Below are positions 18,749 through 27,109 of a stretch of DNA of 43,218 bases, piece by piece. A program made the position numbers and the translations under genes. The DNA is taken from IMG/VR virus record IMGVR_UViG_3300035659_001474, positions 85,110-128,327 of that record; one strand, written 5' to 3'. The notes beneath the pieces were generated by a model, which was given only the letters and a program-made list of their open reading frames with translations, did not search any database and was not told the DNA's origin. The stretch's first letter is position 1, and every line of letters starts with the position of its first letter. The DNA is from a virus.

Positions 18749-21700
18749 TATGACCCCAACATTGTTTGAATTTGAGTAATTTTATTATTGTTATCGACAA
18801 TAGTGTTCTGGGCATTGAAAATACTAAGTTCTTTTTGACCAACATTGTAGTACGAACCAGTCTTTTTATTCAATCGATTAACAACTTCAGTCCATCTTTC
18901 ATTATACAATGTCGGTGACAAATCTGTCTCAATAACAGGTATTCTGTTTACTATTTGTGTTTGACGAGTTCCAATATAACTTGTTCTATCAGCAATTTGC
19001 GACAATCTCAAATTCATATTTATATTGTCTGTCACATTATAAGTAGCAGTTAAGTCTTTGTATTCATAACCACGCAATAAACGTCTATCAAAGAAATATA
19101 TACTATCATTAACTATTCTTTGTAATGATGAACTTGCAACTGATTGTAATTCAATATTCACTGCTGACGACAAATTGTCAGTATAAAATCCTAATCTAGT
19201 TGCACAATCATTACTAGTTATTTGCATCGTACTAGTACTAGTAAACTTTATGAATCTAGGAACAAGATCAGCTGTAGTAGTGACTCCTGTAAAACTCAAA
19301 ATACTAGCAGCCTCAACTGCTGTCACAAAATAATTATTAGTAAATGGCCCTGTACCAACAGTCTCTACTGTACCCAATTTTAACGGTGTTTGCAATGTAC
19401 CGCCAATAATATTGACTCTAGAATTAGTGCCGGCAGATCCAGAATATAAATTGTATGTTCCGCTATATGTGCAAATGAAATTGGTATATGCTGGTTGATT
19501 CTCTACTGAATTTGCAACTAACAGTCTCACTAAATTTTGAATCATGGCTGCAGTATCAGCACCATTGTATGTTGCCCATGGAAATGTAATTGTTTTAGCT
19601 GATTCACCGCTTATAGTCAATATTATTGTATCACCTGAAGCTGCAAATTCTGCTGGACTAGTATCAGAAATTGATGAGCCATTAGTACATGAAACAGTTA
19701 TAGTTTGCAAAACATAAGTACCTACTTGCATTGAAAATTGATCACCATTGAACAATGTATATTTCTCTGAATATCTTGACCATATCTCATTTAATAATGA
19801 AGTACTATATGCAGCAGTAACTGCAGCTATTAGATCTGAAATATGAGGATAGCTACTGAACAGCAATTGCAAATCGTTAGCTTGACCGCCTGACCAATAT
19901 ACTGTAGTAAACAATTGTGTCGGTGTAATGGTCACTTTAACATTAGTAACAGCATGAACTATTAGATCAGGTGTAGTAAAAGTTACCATATTTGTACGTA
20001 AAGTGAAACCTATTTTCTCTTGTAACTTATAATTTACACTACTACCGTATGTAGATGTCATATTACGAACAGCCAAAAACTTATTATCACTATAGCGAAA
20101 TTCTACTGCTGGTCTATCATATACTCTATCATTATGACCAGTAGATGTCGCATAAACAGTTACTTGAGTAGTTTGACCTTCACCAAACACTGTCTTTGAA
20201 ATCGTCTCAGTTTCTTGCCGTAAATGCATCATTGCTTTATTTGGCAATAACAACAAAACATCATTATAATCAGTCATCAAACTATTATACTCAGCTAACA
20301 TATCTGTGTATACTGAATCTGCAATACCGTAAGCTGCTGCTCGTAATGACATTTGTGAACCAATCACTTGTAATACTGCATTCTTAACAAACAATTCAAC
20401 ATTAGCAACATTAATCCAATTGTTTAACCTTGCATCATTGTCTATGGAAGTTTGAATTCTGAGCGCAGTAACTGCCGCACCTTCTAATGATAATACTGAC
20501 GATTCTTCTGACAATGCAATTGTTTCTGTTAATACAGAATCTACATAATACGGTGGCTGAAAATTCAAATACGCATACGGCACAAATTGCGGTATCAAAG
20601 CCATACTAAAGAAATCTACACCTGCAAAAGATATTGAATTACTAATAAATGTTTTAGCAACAGCTGAGTCTGAAAAGTTGGCAAAACCCATAAATGTTGC
20701 TATACTAGTAGACTTATTAGCACCAGAATTAAACAACAATTGCACATTATTCTTTGCGCTAATTATGAACCTATACAATGGTTTCTGTTTATACTGAACA
20801 ACATATTCATTAGAAGAAGTAGTATTAGCATTCAATAAATCTTGTAAAGCACTTGCTAATTCAGATTCAGAATAATCACCGTCCGGCAAAAACACTGCAT
20901 TTGTAGCACCGTCAGATATATTAAAAGCATTAACTTGTGAACTTATACGTATTTTGTTACCATACAAATTTGGTTGACTCAAACTAGCACGATCATACAT
21001 TGATGTAGTTTGCAGCATCAATTGTATACCTGAAATCAGAGCATTATTCATTGAAAGTAAAGAATAACAACTAAATGTTGGATTTGACAAGCTTGAGCAT
21101 TGTAGACAAGTACTTTGATTGAGATAATTGTAGAGATCATTTAGAGTATCGTATGATGTCTCGTTTTCTTTACTATCTGTTGGTTGATCCATACCGATTT
21201 GAAATCTAAAATCTCTATTAGCGTCATCTGCTGGTAATATTTGCACTGACGATTTATTTCCAAATGTTCCTGAATAGATGATAAACTTTCCACTATCAGA
21301 ATAATACTGACACTCAGCTGTTGTGTATCCACCAGCGTTGACAGCTCTTAATGTGCTTTGTATCAATAACGCAATTTTCGGTCCATTATTTGGTTGTGCA
21401 GGAAGTAATCCAGTACTATAGCTTTGGCGCCAATCGCTACTATAGTCATCAATTGCTAATCCTAATGAACTTTGCACTGGTATTCTAATATCAAATGTCA
21501 ATTGTAATGATTGTTCATTGCCATCTATATTGATCTTCAAATTGTTATTAGCATATTTGCCAGCTACCATCACTTGATTATTAGTGAATTTCATCAAATT
21601 AGCTAAATCAGTTGGAACAGCTGACGTGATCACTTGAGCTGTAGAAGTAGCGCCACCAGTACCAGATACTATAGTGAATGTCTGTATGACTTGGTTATAG

Positions 21701-22329
21701 ATGCATAATGAGTTTGTAAAAATAGCAGACATTGATTCTGTTATTTTAGCAGACAGTACAAACGGTTCGACAGTCAATATTTGTTGATCTACTAAAATGT
21801 CTTCAAATATTTTGATGTCAGCTATTGTGCCGTCTATATTTACTGTCAATTTGTTATTACCAGAATGAAGATCATACGAAGCTGGTACGTTCTTTTCAGA
21901 TGTTGTTGATCCTCTACGATCTCGAGTCCAGATTTCAAAATCAGGTCCTGATGTATTAGATAATGTGTATGCTCTAGAAGGTATTATTGGGACGTCAACA
22001 AAAGTAATGTCATTTTTCTTAGCTACAAAGCGGCCATCGTTGATTGTGATTTTGACATTTGGTTCAGTTGTAGTTACTTGAAATGCAGGTTCTTGTACTG
22101 GTACGATTATTGTCTTACCAGTTAATAATCGTCGTTCTTCTTCTAATGAATAGATTTCAAGATGTTTTTCATCCGTGAACTTTTTAGATGATATGTCAAG
22201 TAGTATCAAGTTATTGACAACTTTTTGATCAGACGTAATACTGTCTTGCAACTGTTGATTACTCTTGTTCAAGTCATCAATTTTGTTTTGTAATAGCCCT
22301 CTATCACGTTCAGACAATTGCGCCATCAT
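18748..22329 (-). CDS. Large baseplate-region structural protein (1193 aa), family not recognised
   Basis: The N-terminus (residues about 5-75) is a coiled coil (KIDDLNKSNQQLQDSITSDQ) and the C-terminus (about 1130-1190) is helical again. The middle is mostly beta. Two stretches (about 255-385 and 895-985) follow the pattern of the insertion module seen in FliD-like and some tail proteins: a beta strand such as DTIILTISGE, then a helix 'A.MIQNLVRLL', then YSGTYNLYSGSAGTNSRVNI. CLQCSSL with two cysteines occurs near residue 402. Two tandem ATGs begin the gene (22329 and 22326). AGGAG at 22333-22337 is three bases from the first and six from the second, so the second may be used. The gene overlaps the 68-residue gene by one base. 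It lies among wedge and spike genes and is probably a virion protein. No enzyme motif was seen. Confidence 0.6.
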   Translation of the reverse strand: MMAQLSERDRGLLQNKIDDLNKSNQQLQDSITSDQKVVNNLILLDISSKKFTDEKHLEIYSLEEERRLLTGKTIIVPVQEPAFQVTTTEPNVKITINDGRFVAKKNDITFVDVPIIPSRAYTLSNTSGPDFEIWTRDRRGSTTSEKNVPASYDLHSGNNKLTVNIDGTIADIKIFEDILVDQQILTVEPFVLSAKITESMSAIFTNSLCIYNQVIQTFTIVSGTGGATSTAQVITSAVPTDLANLMKFTNNQVMVAGKYANNNLKINIDGNEQSLQLTFDIRIPVQSSLGLAIDDYSSDWRQSYSTGLLPAQPNNGPKIALLIQSTLRAVNAGGYTTAECQYYSDSGKFIIYSGTFGNKSSVQILPADDANRDFRFQIGMDQPTDSKENETSYDTLNDLYNYLNQSTCLQCSSLSNPTFSCYSLLSMNNALISGIQLMLQTTSMYDRASLSQPNLYGNKIRISSQVNAFNISDGATNAVFLPDGDYSESELASALQDLLNANTTSSNEYVVQYKQKPLYRFIISAKNNVQLLFNSGANKSTSIATFMGFANFSDSAVAKTFISNSISFAGVDFFSMALIPQFVPYAYLNFQPPYYVDSVLTETIALSEESSVLSLEGAAVTALRIQTSIDNDARLNNWINVANVELFVKNAVLQVIGSQMSLRAAAYGIADSVYTDMLAEYNSLMTDYNDVLLLLPNKAMMHLRQETETISKTVFGEGQTTQVTVYATSTGHNDRVYDRPAVEFRYSDNKFLAVRNMTSTYGSSVNYKLQEKIGFTLRTNMVTFTTPDLIVHAVTNVKVTITPTQLFTTVYWSGGQANDLQLLFSSYPHISDLIAAVTAAYSTSLLNEIWSRYSEKYTLFNGDQFSMQVGTYVLQTITVSCTNGSSISDTSPAEFAASGDTIILTISGESAKTITFPWATYNGADTAAMIQNLVRLLVANSVENQPAYTNFICTYSGTYNLYSGSAGTNSRVNIIGGTLQTPLKLGTVETVGTGPFTNNYFVTAVEAASILSFTGVTTTADLVPRFIKFTSTSTMQITSNDCATRLGFYTDNLSSAVNIELQSVASSSLQRIVNDSIYFFDRRLLRGYEYKDLTATYNVTDNINMNLRLSQIADRTSYIGTRQTQIVNRIPVIETDLSPTLYNERWTEVVNRLNKKTGSYYNVGQKELSIFNAQNTIVDNNNKITQIQTMLGS

Positions 22330-22335
22330 TAACTC

Positions 22336-22953
22336 CTATACTAGTTTTCCTGAGTCTATGCCTGTGCTTGGGATCGGCGGAAGTGCAGGAGGCACTGTTC
22401 CCACAGCACTTCCTAATATTGTCGTAGTCGCTGTTGACGCTTGTATTGCACTTGCAATTCCCATGCCTATAGCTTGTGCCAATTGAGTTGAATTTTGACC
22501 TAAAATCGACATCGCTTGCATTTGAACTATTATATTAGCACCCATTGTAGGTCCTAATACTCCGACAATAGTGCCAGTGCCAGATCCTATGCCGACTACA
22601 GTAGACGATCCGACAACCATTGCAGTTGACATATGAGTTGCAACTGCATTACCAATAGCTGATGCTAGAGCTTGAGCTTTTTGTCCTAATAATGACATTC
22701 CTGACATTTGTGCAAATATGAGATTTCCAACAGCTGATCCTTGTGTAATTGATCCTGATAAAGTTCCAGTTGACGAGCCTACTCCTATTCCAAGACCCGT
22801 TGATGTACCAGTATAAGTCGCTGATTGTAATATTGTCAAAATCACACCATTGCCTACAGCTTGAGCTAATGATGCATCATTTTGTCCTGTAAATCCTGCA
22901 GAAGCCATTTCAGCTTGTATCAATCCAGCTAATGCAGGTCCCGCAATCGGCAT
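22336..22953 (-). CDS. Glycine-rich structural protein with three tandem repeats (205 aa)
   Basis: Three repeats of about 60-67 residues make up the protein. Each has a helix ending in a 'GQN/GQK' step (AEMASAGFTGQN, QMSGMSLLGQK, QMQAMSILGQN), then 'LAQAIGxGIA' and a glycine/serine/threonine-rich beta loop (GIGSGTGTIVG). The C-terminus is proline-rich (TVPPALPPIPSTG). I recall such helix plus Gly-loop modules in small phage virion proteins, with no defined function. It follows the nuclease gene: its ribosome site AAAAGG is within the last codons of that gene and its ATG is two bases after the TAA. Without the nuclease it would directly follow the spike gene, where PAAR-type tip proteins often sit, but no PAAR motif is visible. 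A tip or hub-associated role is therefore only a guess. Confidence 0.6.
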   Translation of the reverse strand: MPIAGPALAGLIQAEMASAGFTGQNDASLAQAVGNGVILTILQSATYTGTSTGLGIGVGSSTGTLSGSITQGSAVGNLIFAQMSGMSLLGQKAQALASAIGNAVATHMSTAMVVGSSTVVGIGSGTGTIVGVLGPTMGANIIVQMQAMSILGQNSTQLAQAIGMGIASAIQASTATTTILGSAVGTVPPALPPIPSTGIDSGKLV

Positions 22954-22955
22954 AT

Positions 22956-24959
22956 TTATACAGTCCTTTTGACATTGCGTTCTGCCAATGCTGTTTTAAT
23001 TATATACGCACTAACATTATAGCGACATTGTAACTGTCGAATATTTACACCTAACTTATAGTCAACAATTATAGATTCAATTTTTCCTTCTAATAATCTT
23101 TGTCTATTTTGTGAATTTTTTTGTTTATTAACAATTGATGCATAATTTTCAGACGGTCTAATTTCAATCGCACTATCAATCAATATTTTTTTAATAATCC
23201 GTCGTTTTATACAATATTTAGCACAAATATTACCTATTGATAGTCCTGATTTGTAATCTCTAATAATGTCATCTTTATTTGATACATCATTTACTTTATT
23301 TTGAAATCTTATCTGACTCTTGACATTAAACAATTCTGCCTTAGACTTTAATTGACCACCATTACTCAAAATAATATTCTTAACAATGTTACCAGTAGTA
23401 TGATATTTTTTAGCTACTAATTTTAATCCCTGTCCGCAATTGTAGTCATTAATGATTGACTGTGTATTTGTACTTTGTCTATCTAAAGCTTTTTGTTTAC
23501 TTAATATTGCTGCATAGTACTCAGCTTTTTTAATTTCTATACCTTTACTAGCCATTAACATTCGTATAGCTTTTCTCGTAACATTATGTTTTTTCACAAT
23601 GTCACGGATACTTAAACCTTGTTCATACTCTTGAATAATTAAAGATGCGGTTTCTTTATCTATTTGTCTAGCTTTATCAGTACTATAATAAGCTGATTGT
23701 CTAATTTTACAACTATTTTGTAATAGTAACCGTTTAATAGATGATCGAGAAACATTATATTTTCGACAAATAACTCGAATACCTAAACCCTTATTATAAT
23801 CGTCTATTATTAACTTTTCATTACCATCAAATTGTTGTTTTCGATTTATTTCATGCTTCAACAATGTATAATATGATGTTGGGCGGTTTTGCACATTTGC
23901 TTCATAAAATATTTGATTAATGTATTTTTTACTTAAATGATATTTACGACATATTTTACGTTTTGACAGTCCTAATTCATAATCTGACAAAACTGACTGT
24001 CTAATACTATCATCAATTTGTTTTGATAGTTTAGAATTTTGTCGTTGTGCTTCCTGTATTGTTGATCCCCAATTGCTTATAGCATCTAATAGAATCTTTG
24101 TATTGGATCTAAACTTATACTTTCTAACAATTTGTCGATAACCTAACCCTAATTCACAATCTTTAATTATACTGTCTTTACATTGTTGTAAAATAAATTG
24201 ATAAAATTCATTAGACCCATGTTCAGGCACCCATAAATTATATGCGTGACTTATCACTCGATAAGGTACATCATATTTTTGTGCAAGCTCTGACAAATTA
24301 AGACCATCAAGAATATAAAACTTAAGAAATTCAATTTTGTTAGTATTATCTATAAACTTCTTAACTGATTTTTCATTCTCATAATCAAGCTGATACAATT
24401 CTAAATCTATGTTAAGCTTTTTCTGTACTTCAAATGCACCGATTTCAACTAACTTATTTTTATCTATTATAGTCACATCTATGTTTGAATGCTGCTGCCT
24501 GAATAACTGCATTCTTTTCTTATTTTCATCAGAAAAATATCCTTTAACTTCAACATATCTATCATAGTCTACTAAATAGAAATCAGGACAATATGTAAAT
24601 TCCATTTCATTTTCATGCTTGCAATGAAATTGCTTAACATTTTCATGTACATTGAATTTAATATTTTGCTGTTCTAACCATAATCCAAACATAAATTCCC
24701 AACTGCCTTGATACGTCTTATTATGATAACGATACCATCGACATCTACCGGCACCGATAGGTGGCGGCATACCGTATCTATTACTGTTTTCACCAACAAG
24801 TTCTGATTTTAATTCACTTGCTGTTTTGATCTTAACATTATTCTTAACTAACAAATACTCTATCTGATGTCTGCGCACTTTAAACTTGCGTGCAACTGTT
24901 TTTATTCCAGCGCCAGGCTGAGAATATTCTCTAATAACATCTAATTCATTTAGCTTCAT
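22956..24959 (-). CDS. Homing-endonuclease-like PD-(D/E)XK nuclease with about nine helix-turn-helix units (667 aa)
   Basis: The nuclease domain (about residues 55-170) begins with a NUMOD3-like GENSNRYG. It then has GSWEFMFGLWLEQ (Glu88), YCPDFYL (Asp126) and YVEVKGY (Glu137, Lys139), the order E...PD...ExK of PD-(D/E)XK nucleases such as the phage endonucleases with 'SWE' and 'PDF.......VEVKG'. One helix-turn-helix unit precedes it (residues 6-48). Eight more follow at a period of about 60 residues (starting near 210, 260, 320, 380, 440, 500, 563, 630), each like 'IIxDYxxGLSIRxIxxKYNVSRxxIKxxL'. The gene separates spike from the repeat protein in an operon otherwise made of structural genes. 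Two 60-base rows counted by hand have 25-27% G+C, against 32-42% in rows of neighbours. Its ribosome site is weak. A mobile, free-standing endonuclease is the best explanation; the DNA target is unknown. Confidence 0.8.
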   Translation of the reverse strand: MKLNELDVIREYSQPGAGIKTVARKFKVRRHQIEYLLVKNNVKIKTASELKSELVGENSNRYGMPPPIGAGRCRWYRYHNKTYQGSWEFMFGLWLEQQNIKFNVHENVKQFHCKHENEMEFTYCPDFYLVDYDRYVEVKGYFSDENKKRMQLFRQQHSNIDVTIIDKNKLVEIGAFEVQKKLNIDLELYQLDYENEKSVKKFIDNTNKIEFLKFYILDGLNLSELAQKYDVPYRVISHAYNLWVPEHGSNEFYQFILQQCKDSIIKDCELGLGYRQIVRKYKFRSNTKILLDAISNWGSTIQEAQRQNSKLSKQIDDSIRQSVLSDYELGLSKRKICRKYHLSKKYINQIFYEANVQNRPTSYYTLLKHEINRKQQFDGNEKLIIDDYNKGLGIRVICRKYNVSRSSIKRLLLQNSCKIRQSAYYSTDKARQIDKETASLIIQEYEQGLSIRDIVKKHNVTRKAIRMLMASKGIEIKKAEYYAAILSKQKALDRQSTNTQSIINDYNCGQGLKLVAKKYHTTGNIVKNIILSNGGQLKSKAELFNVKSQIRFQNKVNDVSNKDDIIRDYKSGLSIGNICAKYCIKRRIIKKILIDSAIEIRPSENYASIVNKQKNSQNRQRLLEGKIESIIVDYKLGVNIRQLQCRYNVSAYIIKTALAERNVKRTV
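22960..24340 (-). repeat. Eight tandem helix-turn-helix coding units
   Basis: The C-terminal two thirds of the nuclease gene code for eight units of about 60 residues. Conserved features are an acidic helix 'I(I/L)xDYxxG', then 'LSIRxIxxKY', a turn and 'VSRxxIKxxLxxxxxxI(R/K)'. The units have diverged in sequence, so this is an old protein-level repeat and not a recent DNA duplication. Confidence 0.75.
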
Positions 24960-24993
24960 ACTATTGCACCGGTTATCAAATTAAAAATTCATA

Positions 24994-27093
24994 TTATGGT
25001 GTCGCACTTACTGTCTTTGATCCTTGCAGCGGAGTTCCGCATATATAATCATAGTGTGACGCGATGCCGGGAAGTCCCGTTACAATTCCGCCTTGTGCCG
25101 GAGTGTTGCCTAATGAGACGAGAGGTGCTTTAACATTAACTTGAGTTGCACTAATTACGTCTACCTTTGTCATACCATTGATAGTAACGCTCTGTGCACC
25201 AGAATTTACTTCAACTTTTCCTAATGAAGACTTAATAGTGATATTTCCATTAGTAATCGTGACTTCAAAATTACCGGATTGTATAGTAATAGATTTTTTA
25301 CCACTTGATATACTTTCTTTACTATCACCCACACTAATTGTCTCTGTAATATTTCCAGAAGTAACATCTACCTTAAAATCACCTGACGTCAATGATGCTT
25401 GTCGATTACCACTAGTTATTGTCTCTTTAATATCACCACTTGTCAAATCAGTTGTCTTACTTCCCAACATCAATGTCTCTTTACTATCACCTGCAGTTAA
25501 CTTAACTTCTTTATTACCTAATGTCAACTCCTCAGTTTTCTTACCCTCAGTAATCTTCAATACATCATCACCCTTAGATATCTCAGTCTTAGATCCCTCT
25601 CCATACTTACTCTGTCTATGCTTAGTCACGACTTCCTGATAATCACCACCATAATTCGTCATCTTATCATTAACATAATTCTCTACTTTTGCTCCATGTA
25701 TCTCTTCCTGAATCTTACCCTTAACAGTCAAAAAGTATGAACCATCAACTACAGTTGTCTTATTACCATGAATAGTCTCAACTGTATGACCAGTATACTC
25801 CTCAACCTTTGCATTACCATCTAAGTTCGCTGCGCTTACAGTAATATGAAGTGCTCTATCTAATACCCATTCACAACTTCTCAATGATGATGGATCTGAT
25901 CCAAAATTCATCATCACTTTACCACTAGTATTAAGCTCAATCGACTTACTATTAATGTTATTCTTACCAATAGACAATTTGATACTACCATCGGATGCAA
26001 ATTCTAGAGATCTATTTTGTCCCAATGGATGTAATGGTGATGATCCAGCTAGATGAATAAATGTGTGACCTTCTTTGTCAACATCAAATTTTGTACCACT
26101 AGCAAATTTCAATTGATAAGCAGATGCTAAATTCAAATACTCATTAGGTCTACAAATCACATCATCTACAGCTACATTACCTTCACCAGTAAATATCTGC
26201 GGTCTCAATATCTTTCCATACTTCTCAATAACACTTCTTTCATTACCGACTAATGTTCCTAATAGTTGAGTAACTAGTAATCTGCCTTTTGAAGTATCAT
26301 CAGCAAAATCTCGATAGTCATACGATTCAATGACATCTAGTACTGCGTTTGCTTTTTCTCTAATTTCAGTTCGTAATTCAGTAAATGCTTGACCATTTTC
26401 ATCTATAGATGGGCCGTCAGTAACAACATATAATGGTTGTCCATTGTCCATTATTACGGGTTCTATAGCAGGTGCAAATTGTCGAATGATTATACCATTT
26501 AGAATTCTAGCAGCATTAGTATAAATATGATTATTTATTGAATTATGGTATATTGTACGATCTGTACTTGACAGTATTATTTCATTAAGTTTTGAATCAG
26601 ATATTGTTATACTACTATCAAGAAATACTTCAGAGCCATGAGTTGATTCAAGCCCAACATCGCCTGGATATTGTTTTCTTTTCTTGAGTCTTCGAACATT
26701 CCAACCGATTTTGTCATGTATGCTATTTAGTTGAGTGATATCACTAGTTGTTTTTCCATTGTTGTAGATGTAATTTAGTGCCTTGTAGTATTCGCTATCA
26801 AGATAAGCCAGTATTATTGGAATACCACTAGTGTTTGTGAGTTTTATGAAACCGCAAATGACAACAGAGCCTTCTTCAGGCATTCCACCTATGAAAGCTC
26901 TGCCTGTAAATAGTGGATTAGTGATGGGTACGTTTACTGACAATACAGGGTTAGAGCCGAATTGTATGTCAACTACATTTCGTTCATTGTCAACCCTGAT
27001 AATTCGACCGACTTGTAGAAATTTGTAGAAGTCTACATATTGGCCAAATGAGGGATCGTCACCTTTTTGTATGAATGCTTTTTGTGGAGGCAT
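24994..27093 (-). CDS. Baseplate spike protein, gpV/gp5-like, with C-terminal beta-helix (699 aa)
   Basis: Residues about 25-110 form the OB-fold expected of membrane-puncturing spike proteins (VGRIIRVDNERNVVDIQFG, then GGMPEEGSVVICGFI and IILAYLDSEYY). The middle part has a long linker and TETIHG/EEIHG-like strands (about 430-500). Residues about 505-665 are a regular series of short strands of period 9-11 (for example KEVKLTAGDSKETL, then TSGDIKETITSGNRQASL), typical of the triple-stranded beta-helix of gp5/gpV spikes. The end has GIVTGLPGIASHYDYICGTP, a common spike terminus. No lysozyme domain is seen between OB-fold and helix, unlike T4 gp5. The start ATG follows AAAGGG, and the gene follows the hub gene by sixteen bases. 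The trimer should sit on the hub and pierce the outer membrane. Confidence 0.88.
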   Translation of the reverse strand: MPPQKAFIQKGDDPSFGQYVDFYKFLQVGRIIRVDNERNVVDIQFGSNPVLSVNVPITNPLFTGRAFIGGMPEEGSVVICGFIKLTNTSGIPIILAYLDSEYYKALNYIYNNGKTTSDITQLNSIHDKIGWNVRRLKKRKQYPGDVGLESTHGSEVFLDSSITISDSKLNEIILSSTDRTIYHNSINNHIYTNAARILNGIIIRQFAPAIEPVIMDNGQPLYVVTDGPSIDENGQAFTELRTEIREKANAVLDVIESYDYRDFADDTSKGRLLVTQLLGTLVGNERSVIEKYGKILRPQIFTGEGNVAVDDVICRPNEYLNLASAYQLKFASGTKFDVDKEGHTFIHLAGSSPLHPLGQNRSLEFASDGSIKLSIGKNNINSKSIELNTSGKVMMNFGSDPSSLRSCEWVLDRALHITVSAANLDGNAKVEEYTGHTVETIHGNKTTVVDGSYFLTVKGKIQEEIHGAKVENYVNDKMTNYGGDYQEVVTKHRQSKYGEGSKTEISKGDDVLKITEGKKTEELTLGNKEVKLTAGDSKETLMLGSKTTDLTSGDIKETITSGNRQASLTSGDFKVDVTSGNITETISVGDSKESISSGKKSITIQSGNFEVTITNGNITIKSSLGKVEVNSGAQSVTINGMTKVDVISATQVNVKAPLVSLGNTPAQGGIVTGLPGIASHYDYICGTPLQGSKTVSATP

Positions 27094-27109
27094 TATAACC
27101 CTTTAATCA

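Noticed and set aside
24994-27093. Lysozyme domain in the spike protein
   Set aside because: Between the OB-fold and the beta-helix there is only a mixed beta linker without a Glu-based lysozyme motif.
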